Assembly (NCBI GenBank): GCA_947169755.1
Contig: CAMVQX010000015.1
Location: forward strand, 1 to 19,968
DNA from: an uncultured bacterium
Lineage (GTDB): Bacteria > Cyanobacteriota > Vampirovibrionia > Gastranaerophilales > Gastranaerophilaceae
Length of the DNA stretch: 19,968 bases
Direction of reading: 5' to 3'
Each line of letters opens with the position of its first letter. Position 1 is the stretch's first letter. The notes under the pieces are model-generated. The model saw only the letters and a list, made by a program, of their open reading frames with translations, did not search any database and was not told the origin of the DNA. A program made the position numbers and the translations under genes. Below are positions 1-8,258 of this stretch, piece by piece.

Positions 1-738
1 GTCGGTGTTGATTCTAATTTGAAATTATTAGTTGCGTCTTTTACTGTTATGCTTATGTTCAGCGTATTTTGTTCAGGTTGGCTTTATATGATAAAAGGTG
101 CTGTAGATTTGTCAAAAAAAGTTTTTATTTTGGATACTGACAGAGCAAAAGCATCTATGCAGCTATTTAAGTCTTTCCTTGAGGGTGTTGGAAAGTTTTT
201 TATTCCCTTTATTGGCGTTTATATAATTTTCTTTTTTATACAATTAATTTTCACAATTTTTACATTGACGCTTGGCGTGCATTTAATCGGTACACCTGAT
301 GCTGCTTCAATGCAAACATTACAAAATTTAGCTGCAACCGGTAATAATAGTGCTGCAATATCTGATTTTGTAAATAATATGTCTCCTGAATTGATTGCAT
401 TTTTCGGCAAATGGAGTTTGTTATTTATTGTTATATCTTCAGTGCTCTTCTATTTATTGATGTTTTGGGCTCCTGAAATTTTGAATTTGTCATCTAATCC
501 CTTAACAGCTTTATATAATTCTTGGAAAAAAATGTTTAATAAATTTTTCCCGACTTTAGGGTTGTATGCTATTTTGTGGTTAATCGGATTTGTATTGTTA
601 TTTATGAATACTTTTTCAATGATTAATCCTTTTGTTTATTTATTTATGAATCTTGTGATATTTTATTTTCAAGTATATTTTGCTGTTGTAATTTTCTTGT
701 ATTACGATAAAAAACTTTTGGAAAATAATGAAGAATAA
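1..738 (+). CDS. Multi-pass membrane protein, 5' end outside window
   Basis: The frame is open from base 1 and no convincing start is inside the window (the first in-frame TTG at 19 has no Shine-Dalgarno), so the gene is very probably truncated by the left edge. The visible 245 residues contain about five hydrophobic helices, near residues 8-30, 64-90, 138-158, 182-203 and 207-235, separated by short polar loops, with a charged acidic C-terminus (KKLLENNEE). There is no catalytic motif or family signature I recognise; the layout resembles generic polytopic DUF-type inner-membrane proteins. It ends in an 11-base overlap with miaA, so the two are probably translationally coupled and cotranscribed. 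Function unknown; membrane location is the only safe statement. Confidence 0.8.
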   Translation, partial: VGVDSNLKLLVASFTVMLMFSVFCSGWLYMIKGAVDLSKKVFILDTDRAKASMQLFKSFLEGVGKFFIPFIGVYIIFFFIQLIFTIFTLTLGVHLIGTPDAASMQTLQNLAATGNNSAAISDFVNNMSPELIAFFGKWSLLFIVISSVLFYLLMFWAPEILNLSSNPLTALYNSWKKMFNKFFPTLGLYAILWLIGFVLLFMNTFSMINPFVYLFMNLVIFYFQVYFAVVIFLYYDKKLLENNEE

Positions 739-1594
739 GGTTATAGCTGTAGTTGGAGCTACTGCAAGCGGTAAATCGGCTTATGCAGTTGAATTAGCAA
801 AAAATGTCGGCGGAGAAATTATTTCAGCTGATTCAAGGCTTGTATACAAAGGTTTAGATATAGGTACTGCCAAACCAACAGTTGGTGAAATGCAAGGTAT
901 ACCCCATTATATGATAGATATTGTCGAGCCGGAATGTGATTATTCTGCCGGTTTGTATGTAAAAGAGGCTAAAAAAATTATCAGTGATATTTTATCACGC
1001 AATCGTACTCCTATTGTTGTTGGCGGCACGGGGCTATATTTTAATATTTTACTTCAGAATTATGATTTGCCTGACATAAAGCCGGATTACGAACTTAGGG
1101 CCGAGCTTTCAAAACTTTCATTTGAACAATTGTATGATATTTTAGTAAAATTAGATCCGGATGCCGTTTCAACTTTAGAAAATAATGATAAGAAAAAAAT
1201 TATAAGATATATCGAAATTGTCAAGGGTACAGGGCTGTCGTTAAATAAGGCACGCGGGAAAAATGCTTGTGAATACGATGTTGAATGGATTGGATTGAAT
1301 TTCCCGAGGGAGATTTTATATGAACGTATAAACAATCGCGTTGATATGATGATAGAAAAAGGGCTTGTAGAAGAAACAAAATACTTGTTAAGCAAACATG
1401 GAAGAATTCCTAATATTGTTGATACTATAGGTTATAGAGAAATTATTTCTGCATTTGACGGTAAAATGTCTTTAGATGATGCTATTGATAAATTGAAACA
1501 AAATACAAGAAATTATGCTAAAAGACAATTAACTTGGTTTAGAAAAAATTCGGATATAAAATGGAATTGCTACCCCGATAAAAAGAAAAAGTGA
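728..1594 (+). CDS. miaA: tRNA dimethylallyltransferase MiaA
   Basis: MiaA transfers a dimethylallyl group from DMAPP to N6 of A37 in tRNAs reading UNN codons, the i6A step before MiaB thiolation. The 288-residue length is near the family norm. Visible motifs: P-loop GATASGKS at residues 10-17, the DSR-LVYKGLDIGTAKP segment (Asp35 and Ser36, tRNA/catalytic region) at 35-50, HYMIDIVEP at 60-68, GGTGLY at 99-104 with the conserved Thr101, an IGYRE motif, and the C-terminal TRNYAKRQLTWFRKN signature. The ATG at 728 is preceded by GGAAA and lies inside the end of the upstream membrane protein gene, an 11-base overlap suggesting coupling. The AsmA-like gene starts 39 bases downstream with no terminator between, so the three are probably one operon. 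Identity is secure. Confidence 0.97.
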   Translation: MKNKVIAVVGATASGKSAYAVELAKNVGGEIISADSRLVYKGLDIGTAKPTVGEMQGIPHYMIDIVEPECDYSAGLYVKEAKKIISDILSRNRTPIVVGGTGLYFNILLQNYDLPDIKPDYELRAELSKLSFEQLYDILVKLDPDAVSTLENNDKKKIIRYIEIVKGTGLSLNKARGKNACEYDVEWIGLNFPREILYERINNRVDMMIEKGLVEETKYLLSKHGRIPNIVDTIGYREIISAFDGKMSLDDAIDKLKQNTRNYAKRQLTWFRKNSDIKWNCYPDKKKK

Positions 1595-1633
1595 TGATTT
1601 TATGCTAAAATGTTTTCAAAGAGGGATATTATT

Positions 1634-4600
1634 ATGTTAAAGAAAATATGTGTAGGTTTTAGTATTTTTGTTGTTGTATTATATATTTTATTTTTGTTAG
1701 TACCTTTTTGTTTGACAGGACTTGCTAATAACTATTCTGAACAAATAAGTAAATTTATAAGTGATGTTAGCGGATTGAAGGTCGAATTTAAGGATATAAG
1801 ATTTGTTACCACTCCAAAGTTGACTGTCGGATTAAAGTTTGGTCAGTTGAAAGTGTCCATGGCGGAAAACGAACCGTTAATCACAGCTGAAAATGTTCGC
1901 GGAAAAGTTTCTCTTTTCCCATTTATTATTAAAAAAGTAGAAATAGATATGATTGGTGCTGACAAGCTTGATGTCATGTTGAAGGTTAAGCCGGACGGTA
2001 AATTCTTGTTAGAAGATTATTTTGTTCCTGAAGATGCTCATGAAAAAGTGGCAGAAAGTGTTAATTTACCTTTTGGATTCAGACTCTCAAACAAACTACC
2101 TGATATTAAGGTTAATGATTATGATATAGCGTTGATAGAGATTGGTAACAATAATACGTACCATATCAAAGGTGATAAATTCTTTGTAAAAGATTTTGTA
2201 TTAAACAAGAATATAAGATTGCAAACAACAGGAAGCTTTATTTTAGTTGATAGAGAGCAATTTAAATATGATATAAAATTATCGAATAAAATTATGCCTG
2301 AATTGGACTTGCATGATGTAGTTTTTGCGCCAAAAACTGATGCTGTTGCCGTTCAAACTCAATCAATAAATGTATTAGATATTTTAAAATCAATACATAA
2401 AAACGGTATTACTGGCAATTTAACAGCTGATGTGAAAACCTCAGGAAAGCTTGATGATGTAAATTTATTAGGTAAGGCAAATATTTCAAATATTTCTGTT
2501 TTAGTTAACGGTAAACCTTTACCACCCAGTAATTTCGATTTTGTTTTGAAGGATAACAAAGTTAAAATGAGCTCAGAAATTTATACCGGAGAGAATGAGA
2601 CTACAAAACTTGCAGGTAATTTTTTTACAGGTAAACATTCAAAAATAGATTTAAATTGTGTCTCAAATGCAAAACTAAATTCTGTTATAGATATTATAGA
2701 CAGTATTGCAAAAACATTTGGCTATAAAGATTTTGATACGTTGAGTGCAACAGGTGCTTTGAATGCTGATTTTACTTTGAAATCAGATTTTAAGAAATTG
2801 GAAACATCAGGATATTTGAAGGTTCCTTCAGCTTCAATTAATTATAAATTGTATAATACGTCTGTTGATAATATATTTGCTGATGTAAGTTTGGATAATA
2901 ATCTTATCAATATAAAAAATGCCGGCTTTTCTATTCTTAATCAGCCGTTAACTATAAAGGGTACTGTCTCCCAGAATTCAGATGCGGATTTGTCATTAGT
3001 TGCTGATAAATTACAAATAAAAGGGCTTCTTATTGCTCTTGGACAAGCCGGAATATTAAAAGATAACAATATCTCAAGCGGAACATTGTCTGTTAATGCT
3101 CTGTTAAAAGGAAAACTTGATAAATTATTTCCTAAAGTTGATGTAAGCATTGATAATTTAAATGTTAAAAATATACCAATGAATATGACTGTGAAAGCTC
3201 CGTCTGTAAAACTTTCTGTTGGGGAGAAAGATATTTTAGTTAATAACGGATATATAATTTTGAATAATTCAAAAATTAATTATTCGGGTAAGATTTTGAA
3301 TTATCTTACAAAAAATATTAATTTTGATATTAAAGCGAACGGTAACATATTAGCTTCAGATTTAAAAGCTTTTGCGCCGGCCGATTATAGATCTGAGGTT
3401 GCTACTGCGGGGGCTTTGCCTTTATCTGTATCAGTCAATGGAAACGACAAATCTCAGGATATTGTATTTAGTTTAACCTCAAATCCGTCTAATTATGCAG
3501 CTTTTGTCTCTGTAGACGATTTGAAAGGAAAGACTACTTTAATAAAAGGAAATATAAAATTGTCTGGGGACAATTTAAAATTCGAAAATGCAGGAGTTTT
3601 TTCTAACGGAACTCAAATTGCAGCCTTAAAAGGCGGAATTTCAGATTTGTATAAATCTCAAAAACTAAATTTAAATGTTTCAACTCTAAAAAATGTTTCG
3701 GTAGTAATTCCATTCTTCAAAAAATCAAAAATGGTTATTGGTGCAAATATTGATATTTTGGGGAATACAATAAATCCGTTGTTAAAAGGTAATGTTTCTC
3801 TGCCTTCTGTAAAAATACCTGAGCTTACAGTAACTATGGATAATTTGGAGGCAACTTTGAACGGTCCGATAGCAAAAGGTAAAGGTACTTTAAAGAAGAT
3901 TGTTTCTGGAGGGATTGTTGCCGAGAATTTATCTTCTGATTTTAATTTAACTAACAATATTTTCTATTTGAAAAATATGGCAGGGGATTGTTTCGCCGGA
4001 AAAATTAACGGAAATATTTCATATAATATCGGTAACGGTCATATTGGAGTCGACTTAAAAGCCGAAGGTATGAACGCCGAAACCGCTATCAGAGGTGCTG
4101 CCGGAATTAAAAATGCATTATCGGGTACTCTTGGGTTTAATGCAAATGTAACCTTACATGGCGCAACTGATGTTGAAATGATAAAGAATTTGAAAGGTAA
4201 GGCTTCCTTTAATATATCGGACGGCGAATTCGGTAATCTCGGTCGTTTTGAAAATATGCTTTTTGCACAAAACTTGATGACTAATCCGATTATAAAAGGT
4301 GCGGTAAATTCTGTTCAAGCATTGCCGACCATAAAAAATACCGCTAAATTTAAAACTATAACAGGTAATATGACATTTAATGAGGGTTGGGCATACTTAG
4401 ATCCGATAAAAACTTCCGGACCTTCCATGTCTTATTATATAGTCGGTAAATACAATATTTTGAATGCTACTGCAAATGTTGCGATATTGGGTAGGATTTC
4501 TGCTGAGGTTGTAAGCTTGCTCGGACCTTTAGGTGAATTGTCGGTTACTAAGCTGACATCATATATCCCAGTTCTTGGAAAAGCTACAGGTATATTGATA

Positions 4601-5089
4601 AATGCATTAACCATGGACCCTGCTACGGAAAGGACAAGTTTTATTCCGCCTTTGTCATCTGGTGAAACGAAATTTAAAGATTTTAAAGTAGAATTTAATG
4701 GTGGTGTTGAAAGTAAAAGTTCAATTAAATCTTTTAAATGGCTTTCAAAATGTGATACATCTGAACTTGAATCTTTAACCCTGAAAGAACAAATTGAAAA
4801 AACAAAGGAAACTGTACAGGAAATAAGACAGCAGCAAATTGATGCATTTAACAAAAAACTGGAAGAGCAAAGACAACAAGCTCAGGAAGCAAGACAACAA
4901 ATGCTTGATGCAAAAGAAGGTTTGAAGAATTTGTTTAAGAAAACAGAACCTCAAACAACTCCATCGGAGACTACGACTTCCACGGAATCACCTGTTGAAA
5001 ATGTTCAAGGTTCTGATACTCAAACACCTTCTACTGAACCAACTAAAACTATTGAAAATAGTGATGTTAAACCTAACTCCGATGAGTAA
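1634..5089 (+). CDS. AsmA/TamB-like giant envelope protein
   Basis: An 1151-residue protein with one N-terminal membrane anchor (about residues 6-30) and then a very long stretch of alternating short beta-type segments rich in N, K, S, G and branched residues, typical of the bridge-like AsmA/TamB/YhdP superfamily that spans the periplasm and carries lipids between membranes. The region around residues 850-990 (GxxxFNISDGEFGNLGRF, then a membrane-like GPLGEL segment) matches the AsmA-like C-terminal domain. After it come a Gln/Glu-rich coiled coil (about 1050-1105) and a Thr/Ser/Pro/Glu low-complexity tail. I chose the ATG at 1634 because GAGGG at 1621-1625 lies 8 bases before it; the in-frame ATG at 1610 has no such site and adds eight polar residues. 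Cotranscribed with miaA by position. Lipid transport is family inference; the specific substrate is unknown. Confidence 0.85.
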   Translation: MLKKICVGFSIFVVVLYILFLLVPFCLTGLANNYSEQISKFISDVSGLKVEFKDIRFVTTPKLTVGLKFGQLKVSMAENEPLITAENVRGKVSLFPFIIKKVEIDMIGADKLDVMLKVKPDGKFLLEDYFVPEDAHEKVAESVNLPFGFRLSNKLPDIKVNDYDIALIEIGNNNTYHIKGDKFFVKDFVLNKNIRLQTTGSFILVDREQFKYDIKLSNKIMPELDLHDVVFAPKTDAVAVQTQSINVLDILKSIHKNGITGNLTADVKTSGKLDDVNLLGKANISNISVLVNGKPLPPSNFDFVLKDNKVKMSSEIYTGENETTKLAGNFFTGKHSKIDLNCVSNAKLNSVIDIIDSIAKTFGYKDFDTLSATGALNADFTLKSDFKKLETSGYLKVPSASINYKLYNTSVDNIFADVSLDNNLINIKNAGFSILNQPLTIKGTVSQNSDADLSLVADKLQIKGLLIALGQAGILKDNNISSGTLSVNALLKGKLDKLFPKVDVSIDNLNVKNIPMNMTVKAPSVKLSVGEKDILVNNGYIILNNSKINYSGKILNYLTKNINFDIKANGNILASDLKAFAPADYRSEVATAGALPLSVSVNGNDKSQDIVFSLTSNPSNYAAFVSVDDLKGKTTLIKGNIKLSGDNLKFENAGVFSNGTQIAALKGGISDLYKSQKLNLNVSTLKNVSVVIPFFKKSKMVIGANIDILGNTINPLLKGNVSLPSVKIPELTVTMDNLEATLNGPIAKGKGTLKKIVSGGIVAENLSSDFNLTNNIFYLKNMAGDCFAGKINGNISYNIGNGHIGVDLKAEGMNAETAIRGAAGIKNALSGTLGFNANVTLHGATDVEMIKNLKGKASFNISDGEFGNLGRFENMLFAQNLMTNPIIKGAVNSVQALPTIKNTAKFKTITGNMTFNEGWAYLDPIKTSGPSMSYYIVGKYNILNATANVAILGRISAEVVSLLGPLGELSVTKLTSYIPVLGKATGILINALTMDPATERTSFIPPLSSGETKFKDFKVEFNGGVESKSSIKSFKWLSKCDTSELESLTLKEQIEKTKETVQEIRQQQIDAFNKKLEEQRQQAQEARQQMLDAKEGLKNLFKKTEPQTTPSETTTSTESPVENVQGSDTQTPSTEPTKTIENSDVKPNSDE

Positions 5090-5112
5090 AATATTAAGAT
5101 TTAAAATTTGAC

Positions 5113-5141
5113 TTTACAAAAATTTTTTATGTTGCTATAAT
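5113..5141 (+). promoter_or_regulatory. Strong sigma-70-type promoter with extended -10
   Basis: TTTACA (5113-5118), a 17-base spacer and a perfect TATAAT (5136-5141) preceded by TGC, an extended -10. The expected start of transcription is near 5148, giving a leader of about 36 nt for the SLH gene. Fits the highly biased codon use of that gene. Confidence 0.8.
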
Positions 5142-5183
5142 GACCATGAAAAAGGTTTACTAGTAAATATGAGGAATTTAGAC

Positions 5184-6443
5184 ATGAAGAAACTTATTTC
5201 AGGGGCAATGGCATTATGCTTGTTAGCATTTTGTACTATTCCCGCAATGGCTGCATCAATTGCTGATGTAAACCAAAATTACTGGGCTGCTAAAGAAATC
5301 GTAAGCGTTGTAAACGACAACATTATGACTCTTTCTGGCAACCGTTTTAATCCGGAAGGTAACATGACAAGAGTAGAGTTTGTTAATGCTTTGTTAAAGG
5401 TTTTATCAAATGATAACTTGAATGTTAACATTTCAAACAAATTTTCAGATGTAACTACAGCTAACCCAAATTATGCAAACATTTTGCGTTCTCAACAATT
5501 GGGCTTAGTTTATGGTTACCCGGATGGTACTTTCCAACCGGACAGAGTTTTATTGAGATCTGAAGCTCAATCTGTTATCAGCCACATCACAAAAGATATG
5601 GTTGCTGACAAGGCAATCTTGAAAAACTTCAAAGATGCTGATGCAATTCCTGCATGGGCAACTCAAGTTTACGCAAAAACTATCAACTATGGTATCTACG
5701 TAAACTATCCAGATTCAAAAGAATTGAGACCTAATGACAACTTGTCAAGAGCAGAAGCTGCAGTTCTTTTGGCTAGATTAAAAGCTAAATTGGGCTTAGT
5801 AAAATCTCAATACATCGGTGCTACAAGTGTTGAGCACTTAGATGTTACTAAGAAAGCTCCAAGCAATGAAGTTTATGTAAACAATGTACAAAACGTTATT
5901 GCTGAAGGCAACGTTTTAGTTGTAGCTTTCGAAGACAAATTCAAATCAGAAGAACACCAAGCAGGTGACATCGTTACTTTCGTTAACGAAGAAGACATCT
6001 GCACAGTAGAAGGTACTCTTGTTATCCCTGCTGGTTCTAAATTCGTTGCACAAATCAACGAAATCCAAGATCCAAAATGGTTCAACAAAAACGCAAGAGT
6101 ATATCCTCAATTATGCAAAATCGTATTGCCAAACGGCAAACAAATGGCATTCAATGCTAAACCTTTCACAAAAGATTATTCTTTGAAAGAAGGCGCTTGG
6201 ATGACAGCTGGTAAATTAGCATTATGCACAGTATCCGGCGGTGCTGTTGGTACTGGTGCTGGTGTTGGTTTTGCATTTATTCCTGATCCAAACAAAATTG
6301 GTACAGGTATTGCAATTGGTGCTCCTGTAGGTGCTGCTGTTGGTTTAGCTACAGGCTTGATTACTCCAGGTCTTAACTACCACGCAAAAGCTGGCGAAGA
6401 AGTTAAAGTTATCTTGTTAGATAACGCTGCTATCGCTAAGTAA
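5184..6443 (+). CDS. Exported protein with three SLH domains and C-terminal glycine-zipper
   Basis: A 419-residue protein. Signal peptide at residues 1-23 (MKKL, hydrophobic core, AMA-A cleavage). Three S-layer-homology domains follow at about 26-74, 86-136 and 149-201 (second with the GYPDGTFQPD core, third with LRPNDNLSRAEA). SLH domains bind pyruvylated cell-wall polymers or peptidoglycan. Residues 230-345 look like a beta domain (VEGTLVIPAGSKF; IVLPNGKQMAF); 352-394 is a Gly/Ala-rich zipper (GGAVGTGAGVG, IGAPVGAAVG) that could insert in a membrane; the end (LNYHAKAGEEVKVILLDN) returns to beta. The start is ATG 5184 with GAGGAA 7 bases upstream; ATG 5169 lacks a site and would spoil the signal peptide. 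Codons are strongly biased to AAC, TTC, ATC and GAC compared with neighbours, a mark of abundant protein. Likely an outer-envelope anchor; exact role unknown. Confidence 0.9.
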   Translation: MKKLISGAMALCLLAFCTIPAMAASIADVNQNYWAAKEIVSVVNDNIMTLSGNRFNPEGNMTRVEFVNALLKVLSNDNLNVNISNKFSDVTTANPNYANILRSQQLGLVYGYPDGTFQPDRVLLRSEAQSVISHITKDMVADKAILKNFKDADAIPAWATQVYAKTINYGIYVNYPDSKELRPNDNLSRAEAAVLLARLKAKLGLVKSQYIGATSVEHLDVTKKAPSNEVYVNNVQNVIAEGNVLVVAFEDKFKSEEHQAGDIVTFVNEEDICTVEGTLVIPAGSKFVAQINEIQDPKWFNKNARVYPQLCKIVLPNGKQMAFNAKPFTKDYSLKEGAWMTAGKLALCTVSGGAVGTGAGVGFAFIPDPNKIGTGIAIGAPVGAAVGLATGLITPGLNYHAKAGEEVKVILLDNAAIAK

Positions 6444-6460
6444 TTAAACCTTTTTTAAAG

Positions 6461-6494
6461 AAAGGGCTGAACATTTTTGTTCAGCTCTTTTTTT
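6461..6494 (+). terminator. Rho-independent terminator of the SLH gene
   Basis: GGGCTGAAC (6464-6472) pairs with GTTCAGCTC (6479-6487) with one G-U pair and a 6-base loop, flanked by AAA on the left and a run of seven T at 6488-6494. Confidence 0.93.
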
Positions 6495-6610
6495 ATGCTT
6501 TTTTCTTAGTTATTTTGATTAATACTTATTATCCTGTTTGGTATCGTAAAATTGTTTAAAAAGTTGAAAAATGATAATGTCGGTATTCGACACAGTATAG
6601 GAGAATAAGT

Positions 6611-6955
6611 ATGAAAGATTTATGTGTATCTTTAGCATTAATAGTTGCTATTGCATTGTCTACTCAAGGTGCGTATGCGGCTTGGGAGGGAATGCAATCA
6701 TTAAATCCTATGCCTTACATTTCTTATTTGAACCCATTGCCATATGTTGGTATAGGTGAGAATAGGACTAATTTTAGTTTAAATCCGTTTACCGGTTTTA
6801 AGAATTGTAATAAATGTAAGGTTCAAAGGACAGCTTGCAATACTTGTGAAAGGGTAAAGACATGTCCATCATGTCATAGGACTTTCCCAAAATGTGCTAG
6901 CTGTAATGATTACATTATCCCAATTCAGCCGCGTTGTACTTCTTGTGGACGCTAA
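6611..6955 (+). CDS. Small exported protein with five CxxC pairs
   Basis: 114 residues. Residues 1-23 form a signal peptide (cleavage after AYA). The middle is Pro/Asn/Tyr-rich with repeated LNP-x-PY blocks (31-36, 40-45) and a third LNPF at 57-60. The C-terminal third holds ten cysteines as five CxxC pairs at 66/69, 76/79, 85/88, 95/98 and 109/112, spaced 9-14 residues, resembling stacked zinc-ribbon knuckles but in an exported protein. I do not recognise a named family. AGGAG at 6599-6603, 7 bases before the ATG, fixes the start. A weak promoter-like TTGTTT-N15-GATAAT lies at 6552-6578. The gene stands alone between two terminators. Metal binding or disulfide cross-linking are both possible; no redox partner (DsbA-like) is visible nearby. 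Confidence 0.8.
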   Translation: MKDLCVSLALIVAIALSTQGAYAAWEGMQSLNPMPYISYLNPLPYVGIGENRTNFSLNPFTGFKNCNKCKVQRTACNTCERVKTCPSCHRTFPKCASCNDYIIPIQPRCTSCGR

Positions 6956-6976
6956 AAGGATCTATTGATCCTTTTA
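6953..6976 (+). terminator. Perfect 10-bp hairpin at the stop codon of the CxxC protein
   Basis: TAAAAGGATC (6953-6962), loop TATT, GATCCTTTTA (6967-6976). The left arm begins with the stop codon itself. The T run is short (four), so termination may be weak or assisted by the next hairpin. Confidence 0.6.
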
Positions 6977-6979
6977 AAG

Positions 6980-7050
6980 AAACGCCAAGGTAAATCCGGT
7001 TTGTTGTTTTTGCAACGTAGTGATTACCGGTGAAGTCTTGGCGTTTTTTT
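6980..7050. terminator. Extended composite hairpin in a convergent junction
   Basis: Outer stem AAACGCCAAG (6980-6989) pairs perfectly with CTTGGCGTTT (7037-7046) and is followed by T to 7050, a terminator signature for the plus strand. Inside are further helices: CCGGT (6996-7000) with ACCGG (7026-7030), or alternatively GGTAA(A)TC (6989-6996) with GATTACC (7022-7028), and an apical GTTG/CAAC hairpin (7003-7006 with 7013-7016). It overlaps the stop codon of the minus-strand kinase gene. It is far larger than needed for termination and may be a structured RNA. Confidence 0.65.
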
Positions 7051-7882
7051 AATATTCTATTTCCATTAAGGTTTTAAAGATTTTGTCAGTTATTTGTTGA
7101 ATATATTCTTGCGAAACCATACCGTTAATTACGGCATCTGATATTTGATATGCAGGGCGAATGTACTGTTGTGCAGTTTTGTTTACATCTGCAAATTGCA
7201 TGTCCGCAGCAGCTCCGGTTTTGCCCCTAACAGCTGCACGTTTATACCAACGGTCTTTTATTACTTCCAGCGGGGTATATACATAGACTTTTACATCCAT
7301 AACATCTCTGACGCCTTCATTTAGAACATATAAACCCTCTGTTAGAATAACTTTTGCCGGAGTTTTGATATCACCATTCGGATCAGAAACACATGTTACA
7401 AAATCATATTTTGGAGAACGAACTGTGTTTCCCTTTTTCAACTCAACAAGGTGCTGCTTCATTAAGTCTAGGTCAATAACATCAGGAGTGTCAAAGCTAA
7501 ACCCTGTTTTAAACAGTTCTTCATAGCTGCCTGCTTCTTTGAGCTCCTTGGAAGTATCTTTGTAGTAATCATCACATCTAATAACTGTATAAATACCTTC
7601 ACGTTTGTCTTTTACGCATGCTTTTATGGTATTGTCTACAAAAACTGTCTTACCTGAAGCACTTTCGCCCGTAATACCTATTAAGAATGTTTTTTTCTTG
7701 TCTAAAACTACTTTTCTTGCAATATTCAAAATAAGATTTTCAGAAGTTTTTAAAAATAGCGGTTGCGGTTGCAATTTATCTTCTTCTAAGATTTTTTTTA
7801 GAGCGTCTACAATTGTAGATATGATTTCCATATCTCTTCTGCTTGAATAATAATCGTAGCTCGTTAGAAAATCCGTAACCAT
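7049..7882 (-). CDS. Uridine kinase-family P-loop kinase
   Basis: 277 residues. The core matches the uridine kinase/phosphoribulokinase P-loop family: Walker A GESASGKT at 72-79, CDDYYKD at 103-109 (nucleoside-binding Asp), SFDTPDVIDLDL at 129-140 (equivalent to the NFDHPDAFD motif of uridine kinases), PKYDF at 157-161, LTEGLYVL at 180-187 and an Arg-rich lid segment (DRWYKRAAVRG). Uridine kinase phosphorylates uridine or cytidine with ATP/GTP in pyrimidine salvage. A 65-residue N-terminal helical extension precedes the kinase domain and is not part of standard Udk, so the substrate may differ. The start at 7882 has GGGAG six bases upstream. It is a single gene, convergent with the CxxC gene and divergent from the 57-residue protein gene. 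Confidence 0.85.
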   Translation of the reverse strand: MVTDFLTSYDYYSSRRDMEIISTIVDALKKILEEDKLQPQPLFLKTSENLILNIARKVVLDKKKTFLIGITGESASGKTVFVDNTIKACVKDKREGIYTVIRCDDYYKDTSKELKEAGSYEELFKTGFSFDTPDVIDLDLMKQHLVELKKGNTVRSPKYDFVTCVSDPNGDIKTPAKVILTEGLYVLNEGVRDVMDVKVYVYTPLEVIKDRWYKRAAVRGKTGAAADMQFADVNKTAQQYIRPAYQISDAVINGMVSQEYIQQITDKIFKTLMEIEY

Positions 7883-7900
7883 TCTTTTCTCCCTTCAACA

Positions 7901-7967
7901 TTCTACATTAAACGAAATTTATTTTGTAGAAAATTCATAAAAATAATAAATTTTGTAACAATATTGT
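7901..7967. promoter_or_regulatory. Two dyads in the divergent intergenic region
   Basis: TTCTACA (7901-7907) and TGTAGAA (7925-7931) form a 7-bp inverted repeat with 17-base spacing just upstream of the kinase Shine-Dalgarno; ACAATATTGT (7958-7967) is a 10-bp perfect palindrome. No clear promoter hexamers could be fixed for either gene. Possible operators, or chance in AT-rich DNA. Confidence 0.3.
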
Positions 7968-8044
7968 GATTTTTGTTAAAGAATGTTCGAAAAAAATCCG
8001 TTATGGGAATATGTGAAGTTATAGATTTTAAGGAGACTTATTTT

Positions 8045-8218
8045 ATGTATCATGACGAGATTTTTGAAAAAGCTTTGCAAGATGTAAAAGAAGAAAGCTA
8101 CAAAGCCTTAAAAGATGAAATTTCTACTATGGAAATGAAAATCGAAAAGTTTTTGAAATGTGTATTAGAGAGTTCTGCATCCAGGGCAGAGAGAGATTTT
8201 AATATCTCTGCAGTATAA
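8045..8218 (+). CDS. Small charged helical protein, unknown function
   Basis: 57 residues, MYHDEIFEKALQDV to NISAV, rich in Glu, Lys and heptad-like hydrophobics, so probably one or two amphipathic helices with a single Cys (residue 39). No family is recognised. The start is set by AAGGAG at 8030-8035, nine bases before ATG 8045; the longer frame from TTG 7973 adds 24 residues without a ribosome site. The gene has its own terminator immediately after the stop. Divergent from the uridine-kinase-family gene, whose start is 162 bases away. No evidence for a toxin or antitoxin partner. Confidence 0.65.
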   Translation: MYHDEIFEKALQDVKEESYKALKDEISTMEMKIEKFLKCVLESSASRAERDFNISAV

Positions 8219-8247
8219 AAAAAGACCGCTTATGCGGTCTTTTTTTT
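8217..8247. terminator. Bidirectional terminator
   Basis: AGACCGC (8223-8229), loop TTAT, GCGGTCT (8234-8240), with seven A before and eight T after, so it can terminate both the 57-residue gene (plus) and the convergent glycine-zipper gene (minus). Confidence 0.95.
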
Positions 8248-8258
8248 AAAATTTTTAA

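Noticed and set aside
4435..4854. 139-aa minus-strand open frame
   Set aside because: Shadow inside the AsmA-like gene, with no ribosome site and atypical composition.
6611..6955. Metallothionein annotation for the CxxC protein
   Set aside because: It is exported and has evenly spaced CxxC knuckles with intervening hydrophobic residues, unlike metallothioneins.
7973..8044. TTG-initiated longer form of the 57-aa protein
   Set aside because: No Shine-Dalgarno before TTG 7973, while AAGGAG precedes ATG 8045.
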